Both the position numbers and the translations under genes were made by a program. A stretch of DNA of 33,122 nucleotides from Zobellella denitrificans (GTDB taxonomy: Bacteria; Pseudomonadota; Gammaproteobacteria; Enterobacterales; Aeromonadaceae), in contig NZ_NMUO01000037.1 of NCBI RefSeq assembly GCF_002237365.1, positions 1 to 33,122 of the forward strand, written 5' to 3'. The notes under the pieces are model-generated. The model had not been told where the DNA came from, made no database searches, and saw nothing but the letters and a program-made list of their open reading frames with translations. This document shows, piece by piece, positions 25,267 to 32,202 of this stretch (within the stretch, counting starts at the first letter, position 1; every line of letters starts with the position of its first letter).

Positions 25267-26775
25267 TCAGGCGGCTGCCGGTTTTTGCCGCAATAGGCCC
25301 AGGCCCTGTTTAAGCAACGGAAAGAGCAGTGATACCGCGGTGAGCACCAACAGCCAGAGGGCGATCGGTTTGTCGATGAAGGTCAGCCAGCTGCCATCGG
25401 AGATTTGCAGCGCCCGGCGCAGGGATTCCTCCATCATGCTGCCCAGGATCAGGGCGAGGATGAGCGGTGCCGTCGGAAAGCCGAAGCGTTTCATGCCCAG
25501 CCCCAGCAGGCCGAATCCCAGCAACAGCAGCAGATCGGCGATGGCGAAGGTGGTGCCGTAGATGCCGACCATGCAGAAGATCAGGATGAGCGACAGCAAC
25601 AGTGGCCGCGGCAGGTCGAGCAGCCGGGCGATATAGGGAATAAGCGGCAGGTTCAGCACCAGCAGGAAGAGGTTGCCCACATACATGCTGGCGATAACCC
25701 CCCAGAACACATCCGGCCTTTGTTCCATCATGGTGGGGCCCGGCGTGATGCCCATGACCAGCAGGGCGCCGAGCAGCACGGCCGTGGTGCCGGAGCCGGG
25801 CACCCCCAGGGTCAGCAGCGGCACAAAGGAGCCGGTGCAGGCGGCATTGTTGGCGGCCTCGGGCGCGGCAACACCCTTGAGGTTGCCCTGGCCGAAGCTG
25901 TGGCCGTCCTTGGCCAGGCGTTTTTCCATGATGTAGCCGAGGAAGGACGCGACTGTGGCACCGGCACCCGGCAGTATGCCGACAAAGAAACCCAGCAGGG
26001 AGCTGCGTCCGGTGGGGGCGGCAATTTCTTTCACTTCGCGGCGCGACAACCGGAGCGAACCGATATTGGCGGTGCTGTCGGTGGCCTGCTCTTCCCGGCT
26101 TTTCAGCAACATGCTGAACACCTCCGCCAGGGCGAAGATGCCGAGTGCGACCACCAGGAATTCGACCCCGTTGAGCAGGTGCAGGCTGCCGAAGGTGTAG
26201 CGCTCGGTGCCGGTTTGCAGATCGATACCGACAATGGAGATCATCATGCCGAGCACCGCCGCCATCAGGCCCTTGACCAGGGACTTGCCGGACAGGCTGA
26301 CCACGGCGGTCAGGCCGAGCAGCATCAGGGCGAAATATTCGGCCGGGCCGAAACTGACCGCCACTTTCGCCAGCAGGGGCGCCACCAGCATCAGGGCCAG
26401 GGCTGACAGGGTGCCGCCGACAAAGGATGAGTAGGCGGCGATGGCCATGGCCTTGCCGGCCATGCCCTGGCGGGCCAGGGGATACCCGTCGAAGGAGGTG
26501 GCGACGGTGCTGGCGACGCCGGGGGCGTTGAGCAGGATGGAGGAGGTGGAGCCGCCGAAGATGGCGCCGTAATAGACCCCGGCCATCAGGATCAGGGCCG
26601 AGGAGGGATCCATGCCGAAGGTCATGGGGATCATCAGGGCCAGGGCGCTGATGGGCCCCAGGCCCGGCAGCATGCCGATAATGGTGCCGGCGAAGACCCC
26701 GATAAAGACATAGAGCAGGTTCATTGGCTCAAAGGCGACGCTAAAGCCGGTGAGCACACCATGGAGTGCGTCCAT
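25267..26775 (-). CDS. tctA: Tripartite tricarboxylate transporter, large membrane subunit TctA
   Basis: 502 residues with about eleven to twelve membrane helices. Family marks: GTIIGMLPGLGPISALALMIP near the N-terminus, GGSTSSILLNAPGVASTVAT, GILPGAGATVASFLGY and TLGVPGSGTTAVLLGAL. TctA forms the inner-membrane channel, which with TctB takes substrate from the periplasmic protein TctC using a cation gradient. It is last in the operon, 22 bp after tctB. The substrate is most likely a tricarboxylate such as tricarballylate or citrate, judged from the tcuAB genes. Confidence 0.95.
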   Translation of the reverse strand: MDALHGVLTGFSVAFEPMNLLYVFIGVFAGTIIGMLPGLGPISALALMIPMTFGMDPSSALILMAGVYYGAIFGGSTSSILLNAPGVASTVATSFDGYPLARQGMAGKAMAIAAYSSFVGGTLSALALMLVAPLLAKVAVSFGPAEYFALMLLGLTAVVSLSGKSLVKGLMAAVLGMMISIVGIDLQTGTERYTFGSLHLLNGVEFLVVALGIFALAEVFSMLLKSREEQATDSTANIGSLRLSRREVKEIAAPTGRSSLLGFFVGILPGAGATVASFLGYIMEKRLAKDGHSFGQGNLKGVAAPEAANNAACTGSFVPLLTLGVPGSGTTAVLLGALLVMGITPGPTMMEQRPDVFWGVIASMYVGNLFLLVLNLPLIPYIARLLDLPRPLLLSLILIFCMVGIYGTTFAIADLLLLLGFGLLGLGMKRFGFPTAPLILALILGSMMEESLRRALQISDGSWLTFIDKPIALWLLVLTAVSLLFPLLKQGLGLLRQKPAAA

Positions 26776-26797
26776 TGCGAAGTTCTCGTTGTGGTGG

Positions 26798-27271
26798 TTA
26801 AAACGGTAACAGGCCCCGAGGCAAATGCACCTCGAGCAGCCGGGTCATGATGAGGTAGAGCGACAACACCACCGCCAGCGTCGCCACGACACTGATGAGG
26901 TGGCGCCGGTAGCCGTAGCAGTGGTTCAGGCCGATGCCGAACAGGCTGGATGCCAGGACAAAGCCCAGCCATTCCAGGCCGAAGGCATAGCCGGCAATGG
27001 CGAGCAGGGTGATCAGCAACTGGCTGGTCTGCTCCCTGGCCTTGGGGTCCTGCTGCGCAGCCTTTTCTCGTTTGACTGGGGTGGCCTGCTTTTCCAGGCA
27101 CAACAGTATGGACAGCAGCAGCAGGGCTGCGCCCAGCAGTGTGGGGAACCAGTCGGAGTCGATGGGTCTTGGCATCGGAAAAGTGGGGATCCGGAAGGCC
27201 ATCCACAGGTAGCCCAGGGAGACCAGCCCCATGATCAGTCCGATGACTCTGTTGCTATTGATGTGTTTCAT
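26798..27271 (-). CDS. tctB: Tripartite tricarboxylate transporter, small membrane subunit TctB
   Basis: 157 residues with four membrane helices (about 9-26, 42-59, 85-112 and 125-145) and a charged loop (TPVKREKAAQQD) in the middle, as is usual for TctB. RPIDSDWFPTLLG is the conserved region near the end of the first half. It lies between tctC (62 bp upstream) and tctA on the same strand. Confidence 0.92.
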   Translation of the reverse strand: MKHINSNRVIGLIMGLVSLGYLWMAFRIPTFPMPRPIDSDWFPTLLGAALLLLSILLCLEKQATPVKREKAAQQDPKAREQTSQLLITLLAIAGYAFGLEWLGFVLASSLFGIGLNHCYGYRRHLISVVATLAVVLSLYLIMTRLLEVHLPRGLLPF

Positions 27272-27333
27272 TGCCTCATTCCGCCATGTTGAGGGGCGGC
27301 GCTCCCGCCGGAGCCCCGCCCATGCGCATCCGC

Positions 27334-28338
27334 TTAGTGTTTGAGGAGCCCCAGCTCGGCCAGTACCCGGCCGAACTGTTTCTTCTGCTGATCCAGGAAG
27401 ATGCCGAATTGCTGGCTGTCGAGGTAGGCGTCGGTCCAGGACAACTGATCCCGGGCCTGTTGCCAGCTGTCGCTGTTGAGCATGCGTACATAGAGGTCCT
27501 GGTAGTAGGCCACGGCCTCGGCCGGCATCTCCTTGGGACCCATGACACCGCGCCAGATATCGAAGGTGTAATCCACCCCCTGCTCCTTGTAGGTGGGGAT
27601 ATCCGCCAGGGTGCCCGGCAGCCGCTCCTCGGCGGCGATGCCCAGGGCGCGCAGCTGGCCGGATTCGGCAATTTGCCCCGAGGACTCGCCGATGCCGGCG
27701 CTGACCGCCTCTATGTGCCCGCCCAGCAGGCTGATGATGGCCTCGCCGCCGCCGGAATAGGAAACGTAGTTCACCTCCCGGGCGTTCAGCCCGGCGGCCA
27801 TGGCCAGGCCGGCGAAGGAAACGTGGTGCAATGAGCCGGGCGCGCTGCCGCCGCCGATGCTGAGCCGAGGGTTTTCACGCAGCGCATCCAGCAGGTCATT
27901 CAGGGTCTGGTAGGGCGAGTCCTTGCGCACCAGCACCGTCGCCGAGTCGGTGATCAGCCGGGCGATGGGGGTAAAATCCTCATGGTCGTAGCGGGACATC
28001 CCCGCCAGCGGCACCAGGATCAGGGGCGGGCTGGTCACGAACAGCTTGTGGGAGTTCTTGCTATCCCGGGCTATCTGGGCCCAGGCCACGGCCCCGCCAC
28101 CTCCGGGCACGTTGATGGTGGCGAAGCTCTGGGGGCTGAGCCGCTCCTGCATGATCACCCGGGCCGTGGTTCTGGCCAGGGTGTCCCAGCCGCCGCCGGG
28201 GTTGGCCGGCGCGATATATTCGATGGCCCGGCCCGGTTGCCAGGCGGGCTCGGTCGCCAGGGCCGCGCCGGGCAGCAGCAGGGCCGCCAGCAAGCCGGCC
28301 GAGGTCCGTTTTTTCAGTATGCCGGAAAAGATAGTCAT
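27334..28338 (-). CDS. tctC: Tripartite tricarboxylate transporter, periplasmic binding protein TctC
   Basis: 334 residues with a Sec signal peptide (Lys-Lys-Arg then LLAALLLPGAALA, cut near residue 29). The mature protein has the Bug/TctC pattern: IEYIAPANPGGGWDTLAR, INVPGGGGAVAWAQIAR, VRKDSPYQTLNDLL and SIGGGSAPGSLHH. GGAGG lies seven bases before the ATG. It captures the substrate in the periplasm and delivers it to TctAB. It follows tcuB by 35 bp. Ligand specificity in this family is broad, so the link to tricarballylate rests on gene context. Confidence 0.93.
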   Translation of the reverse strand: MTIFSGILKKRTSAGLLAALLLPGAALATEPAWQPGRAIEYIAPANPGGGWDTLARTTARVIMQERLSPQSFATINVPGGGGAVAWAQIARDSKNSHKLFVTSPPLILVPLAGMSRYDHEDFTPIARLITDSATVLVRKDSPYQTLNDLLDALRENPRLSIGGGSAPGSLHHVSFAGLAMAAGLNAREVNYVSYSGGGEAIISLLGGHIEAVSAGIGESSGQIAESGQLRALGIAAEERLPGTLADIPTYKEQGVDYTFDIWRGVMGPKEMPAEAVAYYQDLYVRMLNSDSWQQARDQLSWTDAYLDSQQFGIFLDQQKKQFGRVLAELGLLKH

Positions 28339-28373
28339 GTTATTGCCTCCATGGTTGGTTTGGTAACTTCCTG

Positions 28374-29552
28374 TTATTTATTGTCTTTTATGGATTGGTA
28401 AAACTTGACGCCGCTCTCGCGCGGCTGGCTGACCAGGGCTACCCCCTGCTCTTCCCGGCGTTGTTCCAGGGCATTTTTCAGCAGGGCACCGAGGCGGTAG
28501 AGGCCGTGCACGAACTTGCCGTAGGGCAGGGTGAGGAACAGCGACATCACGAAACCGAGGTGGATCACCAGCATCAGCCCGAGCAGGCCGGTTTCCCGCA
28601 GCACCATTAGCAGCAGGCCGGTAAAGGCGGTGAGCCAGAGCAGGGCGATAAAGGCGATGTCCATGCCGGTTTGCTCCAGATCGGCGGTATTGGGATCCCG
28701 CTTGCGCTTCAGATACAGCAGGCCGGCGGGGCCGATCAGCAGGCCGAGGCCGCCCAGGGTGCCGAGCAGCTTGGGCAGGCTGAAGAAGCCGTAGGGGGCG
28801 CTCCAGCCCAGCACATAGTGAAACAGGGTGCCGGTGGCGGTGGCGGCGAAGCACAGCATGAAGCCATAGGCGGTGAAGTGGTGGAAATACCGGCGCCAGT
28901 GGGAATGGTTGTCGTCCGGATAGGTGCAACCCCGGTCTTCCTGGCCATGCAGGTGGCGCAGGCTGAGGGCGTCGGACCAGGCCTGCCGCCAGGCGGAAAG
29001 GTGACCCAGATCCCTTATCTTTTCCCCGCTGTCGCGCCAGAAGTTGAGGAAGCCCATCAGCAGCGCCAGCATGGCGAACAGGAACACGCTGCCGAAGGCC
29101 AGCACCAGGGTGTTGTGGGGGAAGAAGGCGTAAAAATCCCCGCCATGATGGCCGGAGAACAGCTGCCCCAGACCGCCGTTCAGAGCGAGAAACAGCAGCA
29201 GGATAAAGCTGGCGCCCAGGCCCAGGGCGAGGGAGGCAACCAGGCCGTTGTTATTGAACAGGCGGGCGAAGGGGCCGGGCCAGGCATAGTGCTGGTACGA
29301 GGCTTTTCTTATCTTCGCCAGCGACTGGGGAATATTGACCCCGAATTCATGGGGCGGCGCGTACTGGCAGGCGTAGTAGCACTCGCTGCAGTTGTGGCAG
29401 AGGTTGGCCAGGTAGTTGATATCGGCGGCCTCGAAATGCTGCCGCCGCTCCATGGCCGGAAACACCGGGCAAAAGCCTTCGCAGTAACGACAGGCGTTGC
29501 AGATGGTCAGGTTCTTGTCCGCTTCCTGGATCAGTACATCAATTTTTTGCAT
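28374..29552 (-). CDS. tcuB: Tricarballylate utilisation protein TcuB (Fe-S/membrane electron carrier)
   Basis: 392 residues. The N-terminus has two ferredoxin-like cysteine sets, Cys18/21/24/28 and Cys52/55/58/62, for two Fe-S clusters. The rest has about six membrane helices with several His residues (HHFTAYGF, HYVLGW, VIHLGF) that may carry haem. In Salmonella, TcuB reoxidises the reduced flavin of TcuA and passes electrons to the membrane quinone pool. The gene overlaps tcuA by 14 bp. CitB-type proteins of citrate loci are close relatives. Confidence 0.92.
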   Translation of the reverse strand: MQKIDVLIQEADKNLTICNACRYCEGFCPVFPAMERRQHFEAADINYLANLCHNCSECYYACQYAPPHEFGVNIPQSLAKIRKASYQHYAWPGPFARLFNNNGLVASLALGLGASFILLLFLALNGGLGQLFSGHHGGDFYAFFPHNTLVLAFGSVFLFAMLALLMGFLNFWRDSGEKIRDLGHLSAWRQAWSDALSLRHLHGQEDRGCTYPDDNHSHWRRYFHHFTAYGFMLCFAATATGTLFHYVLGWSAPYGFFSLPKLLGTLGGLGLLIGPAGLLYLKRKRDPNTADLEQTGMDIAFIALLWLTAFTGLLLMVLRETGLLGLMLVIHLGFVMSLFLTLPYGKFVHGLYRLGALLKNALEQRREEQGVALVSQPRESGVKFYQSIKDNK

Positions 29553-30963
29553 GTCGAGCGGCCTCCGCGCCGGCTATACGTCCAAATACAGTGCCTATGG
29601 TCATGCCGAAACCGGCGACATAACCCTTGCCGAGAATATTGCCGGCCATCACCTCGCCGGCGGCGAACACGTTGTCCGCCATGTCGCCGCTGTTCATTTT
29701 CATCCTCGCGGTCTTGTCCACCTGCACGCCCAGGTAGGTGAAGGTGATGCCGGTGCGCAGCGGGTAGCCGAAGAAGGGCGGGCTGTCGATGGTCTGCGCC
29801 CAGTGGGTCTTCTCGGGGCTGGCTCCCCGGGTGCGGCAGTTGTCGAGCACGCTGTGATCGAAGTCGCCGGGCTGCACCGCCGCGTTGTATTCCTTCACGG
29901 TATTGAGCAGGGGATGCACCGGAATATTCAGCTTCCTCGCCAGCTCCTCGAGGGTATTGGCCTGCTCCGGGGGAAAGACCGAGGGCATAAAGCGGCCCAC
30001 CGCCTTGGCGTCGGTGATGGAATAGGCAATCTGGTCGGGCTGGCCGGCGACCAGCCGACCCCAGATGGCATAGCGCTTGGGCCAGAAATCCTCGCCCTCG
30101 TCGTAGAAGCGCTTGCCCTGGTTGTTGACCACTATGCCTAAGGAAACGCAGTCGACCCGGGTCACGATACCGCCGTCGTATTCGGGAGAGCGGGCGTCGA
30201 TGGCCACCGCGTGGCCCTGGGTGGGATCGCCGATGGCGAGGGCGTCGTTGTCGAGCAGGGCGCGCAGCATCTTGCCCTGGTTGAAGCGGGTGCCGCGAAT
30301 GCGGAAATTCCTGGCCACCGGGCCCCAGGCCTCTTCCAGCCACTCCCGGTTGGATTCGAAGCCGCCGGAAGCCACCACCAGGGAGCGGGCGCTCACCTTG
30401 TGGTTGTCGCCCTGCCAGTGGACGACCGCATGCTCGAAACGGTTGCCCTGAAAGGCCAGCTCCAGCGCCTCGGCTTCATAGACGATGGTCACCCCCATCC
30501 GCTCCGCCGCCTTGTAGTAGGTATTGACCAGGGCCTTGCCGCCGCCGAGGAAGAAGGCGTTGGTGCGGCCCAGGTGCAGGGTGCCGCCCAGGGACGGCTG
30601 GAAGCGGACTCCATAGCCGCTCATCCAGTCGGTGCAGGTTTCCGAGGCCCGGATGACAAAGCGGGCCAGCGCTTCGTCGGTCTGTCCGCCGGTCACGCGC
30701 CAAACGTCCTCGAAAAACTCCTCTTCCAGATAGGCGTCGTTTAACACCGCGGTTGGGGCCTTGTGCATGCAGCGCAGGTTGCGGGTATGACTGCTGTTGC
30801 CGCCGCGCCAGGCTTTGGGCGCGCTTTCCAGCAGCAGCACGCGGGCGCCCTGCTCGCGGGCCGACAGGGCGGCGCACAGGGCGGCATTGCCGCCGCCGAT
30901 AACCAGCACGTCGTAGCTGGCCTTGAGCCAGTCCGCCGTTGCCTGATGGGTCTCTTGCATCAT
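29539..30963 (-). CDS. tcuA: FAD-dependent tricarballylate dehydrogenase TcuA
   Basis: 474 residues. ATG 30963 is chosen because AAGGAA lies about six bases upstream. The longer frame to 31014 would cover the promoter. It resembles the fumarate reductase/succinate dehydrogenase flavoprotein family. The dinucleotide site GGGNAA is at 23-28, followed by the acidic end LLLE, and SSHTRNLRCMH, the flavin-domain VASGGFESN and the C-terminal AAGEVMAGNILGKGYVAGFG are present. It oxidises tricarballylate to cis-aconitate. It is first in the operon tcuA-tcuB-tctC-tctB-tctA, divergent from the GntR gene. Confidence 0.92.
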   Translation of the reverse strand: MMQETHQATADWLKASYDVLVIGGGNAALCAALSAREQGARVLLLESAPKAWRGGNSSHTRNLRCMHKAPTAVLNDAYLEEEFFEDVWRVTGGQTDEALARFVIRASETCTDWMSGYGVRFQPSLGGTLHLGRTNAFFLGGGKALVNTYYKAAERMGVTIVYEAEALELAFQGNRFEHAVVHWQGDNHKVSARSLVVASGGFESNREWLEEAWGPVARNFRIRGTRFNQGKMLRALLDNDALAIGDPTQGHAVAIDARSPEYDGGIVTRVDCVSLGIVVNNQGKRFYDEGEDFWPKRYAIWGRLVAGQPDQIAYSITDAKAVGRFMPSVFPPEQANTLEELARKLNIPVHPLLNTVKEYNAAVQPGDFDHSVLDNCRTRGASPEKTHWAQTIDSPPFFGYPLRTGITFTYLGVQVDKTARMKMNSGDMADNVFAAGEVMAGNILGKGYVAGFGMTIGTVFGRIAGAEAARHAKN

Positions 30964-30995
30964 CTTGGGTTCCTTAGTGAATACCGATGAATGCA

Positions 30996-31016
30996 AATGT
31001 ATACATTGGTACACAA
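30996..31016. promoter_or_regulatory. Palindromic operator in the tcuA/gntR intergenic region
   Basis: The perfect 12-bp palindrome AATGTATACATT (30996-31007) is followed by an imperfect one, TTGGTACACAA (31006-31016). The core TGTATACA resembles operators of FCD-type GntR regulators. It covers the -10 and spacer of the tcuA promoter and lies next to the -35 of the gntR promoter, so repressor bound here should block tcuA. Confidence 0.65.
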
Positions 31017-31024
31017 AATGACAA
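30996..31024 (-). promoter_or_regulatory. Candidate tcuA operon promoter
   Basis: On the minus strand TTGTCA (31024-31019) and TACATT (31001-30996) are separated by 17 bases. The -10 lies within the 12-bp palindrome. Confidence 0.55.
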
Positions 31025-31046
31025 CAGCGGTATCACTTGGTATTAT
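31018..31046 (+). promoter_or_regulatory. Candidate gntR promoter
   Basis: ATGACA (31018-31023) and TATTAT (31041-31046) are separated by 17 bases, 32 bases before the start codon. The -35 box overlaps that of the opposing tcuA promoter. Confidence 0.6.
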
Positions 31047-31077
31047 CCCGACATGTTCAATTTGTGATCCGACGCTT

Positions 31078-31767
31078 ATGTCCACAGCCAAAAAAACACC
31101 CAAACCCCTGGACGACGCCACCAGCGAGCGGGGCGAATCCCGCAGCGAACTCGCCTATCGTTTTATTCTCGATGCCATCAAGGAGGGGACCCTGGCGCCC
31201 GGTACCCGGGTGAGGGAGGCGGATCTGGCCACCCGTACCGGCCTGAGCCGGACGCCGGTACGAGAGGCGCTGAACCGCTTGCTGATGGAGGGCCTGGTGG
31301 CCAATGACCCCAGCCGGGGCATGATAGTGACCGAGCTGGACCACGCCATGATCAACGAGCTGTATGCGATGCGGGAGGTGCTGGAAGGTACCGCCGCCTT
31401 CCTGGCCGCCCGCCATGCTTCCGAGGTGGAGATCACTTTCCTGCGGGAGATCAGCGAGCGGGACGCCCAGTTCAGCGAGCCGGCGGATCTGGTCAAGAAC
31501 AACCGGCTGTTTCACGGCACCCTCTATCGCTGTGCCCACAATCGCTACCTGCTGAAGATGCTCAACTCCCTGCAGGAGTCGATGATGTTGCTCGGCCCCA
31601 CCACCCTGGCCAAGGCCGGCCGGCCCGAGGCGGCCCGCCGGGAGCACGGCCTGATCGTGGATGCCATCGAGCAGCGTGACGCGGCGGCGGCGGAGCAGGC
31701 CGCCCGCAACCATATCCGGGAAGCCTACAAGGTACGGCTTGGGGAGTTGTTCGAGCGGGAGGTGTAA
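31078..31767 (+). CDS. GntR-family regulator, FCD subgroup
   Basis: 229 residues from ATG 31078. The longer frame to 30991 would include the promoter and operator. The N-terminal winged helix-turn-helix has RFILDAIKEGTLAPGTRV and TGLSRTPVREALNRLLMEGLV. The C-terminal all-helical FCD ligand domain has LYAMREVLEGTAAFLAA, NRLFHGTLYRCAHN (metal or carboxylate-binding His) and EHGLIVDAIEQRDAAAAE. Regulators of this kind usually sense organic acids, so tricarballylate or a citric acid cycle intermediate is the likely ligand. It is divergent from tcuA, whose operon it probably represses. In Salmonella the tcu operon is controlled by the LysR-type TcuR instead. Confidence 0.9.
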   Translation: MSTAKKTPKPLDDATSERGESRSELAYRFILDAIKEGTLAPGTRVREADLATRTGLSRTPVREALNRLLMEGLVANDPSRGMIVTELDHAMINELYAMREVLEGTAAFLAARHASEVEITFLREISERDAQFSEPADLVKNNRLFHGTLYRCAHNRYLLKMLNSLQESMMLLGPTTLAKAGRPEAARREHGLIVDAIEQRDAAAAEQAARNHIREAYKVRLGELFEREV

Positions 31768-31834
31768 GGGGATTACCGGGACGTCATGGTGAGGCGGGTC
31801 AGGCCGGCACCGGCTTAAATCACCCTTGTCAAAG

Positions 31835-31857
31835 AGCCAGCCTCCGGGCTGGCTTTT
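31835..31857 (+). terminator. Terminator of the gntR gene
   Basis: The 8-bp stem AGCCAGCC/GGCTGGCT has a TCCG loop and is followed by TTT, 68 bases after the gntR stop. Confidence 0.75.
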
Positions 31858-31916
31858 GCAGACTGCTGACAAAGCTTCGGACTTACCTGAACAGGCAACG
31901 CTAGTTCCAAAACAGA

Positions 31917-32112
31917 CGGACAAAGGGAACGACTCCGCCGACCGTCACATGCCAGGGGGCGCGAAGCGCCTTGCACCGGAGGTATCGTCGCGACCGAGTT
32001 GCCAGTGACAAGTCGCAGCGCGGCGATACCGACGGTTTCCGCGACATTCGGCATGTGCCGAGCGACACAGGGATGTGCTTGAAGCGTGTCGGCGGAGCTG
32101 GCCCTTTGTCCG
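31917..32112. repeat. 196-bp quasi-palindromic element
   Basis: Nested inverted arms run from outside inward. CGGACAAAGGG (31917-31927) pairs with CCCTTTGTCCG (32102-32112). CTCCGCCGAC (31933-31942) pairs with GTCGGCGGAG (32088-32097). CACATGCC (31946-31953) pairs with GGCATGTG (32050-32057). GGTATCGTCGCG (31981-31992) pairs with CGCGGCGATACC (32019-32030), with one G-T mismatch. A local hairpin GGCGC-GAA-GCGCC is at 31958-31970. The 9-mer AAACAGACG occurs on both sides (31910-31918 and 32126-32134). It could be a miniature inverted-repeat transposable element, a structured RNA or a protein-binding cruciform; the first is the most likely. Confidence 0.75.
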
Positions 32113-32153
32113 ACTCATGCCTGTGAAACAGACGACTTTTTCATCAAGTAGAG

Positions 32154-32177
32154 AAAGCCAGCCCGAGGGCTGGCTTT
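32154..32177 (-). terminator. Terminator of acnB
   Basis: AAAGCCAGCCC pairs with GGGCTGGCTTT around CTCG (minus-strand loop), followed on that strand by TTTCTCT. It lies about 25 bases past the acnB stop. Its stem repeats the AGCCAGCC/GGCTGGCT stem of the gntR terminator. Confidence 0.75.
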
Positions 32178-32202
32178 GGTTCAGCGTGTTCCGAGGAGGC
32201 GT

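Larger units (their letters stand above)
31768..32202. other. 435-bp gap with a quasi-palindromic element between two terminators
   Basis: No gene was found. It contains the gntR terminator, a roughly 200-bp imperfect palindrome and the acnB terminator, each listed separately. Short ORFs on both strands have no ribosome sites or recognisable products. Confidence 0.7.

Noticed and set aside
31910-32134. The 9-bp repeat AAACAGACG as a proven target-site duplication
   Set aside because: The inverted arms do not abut both copies equally; the right copy is 13 bases past the arm, so chance or later change cannot be excluded.
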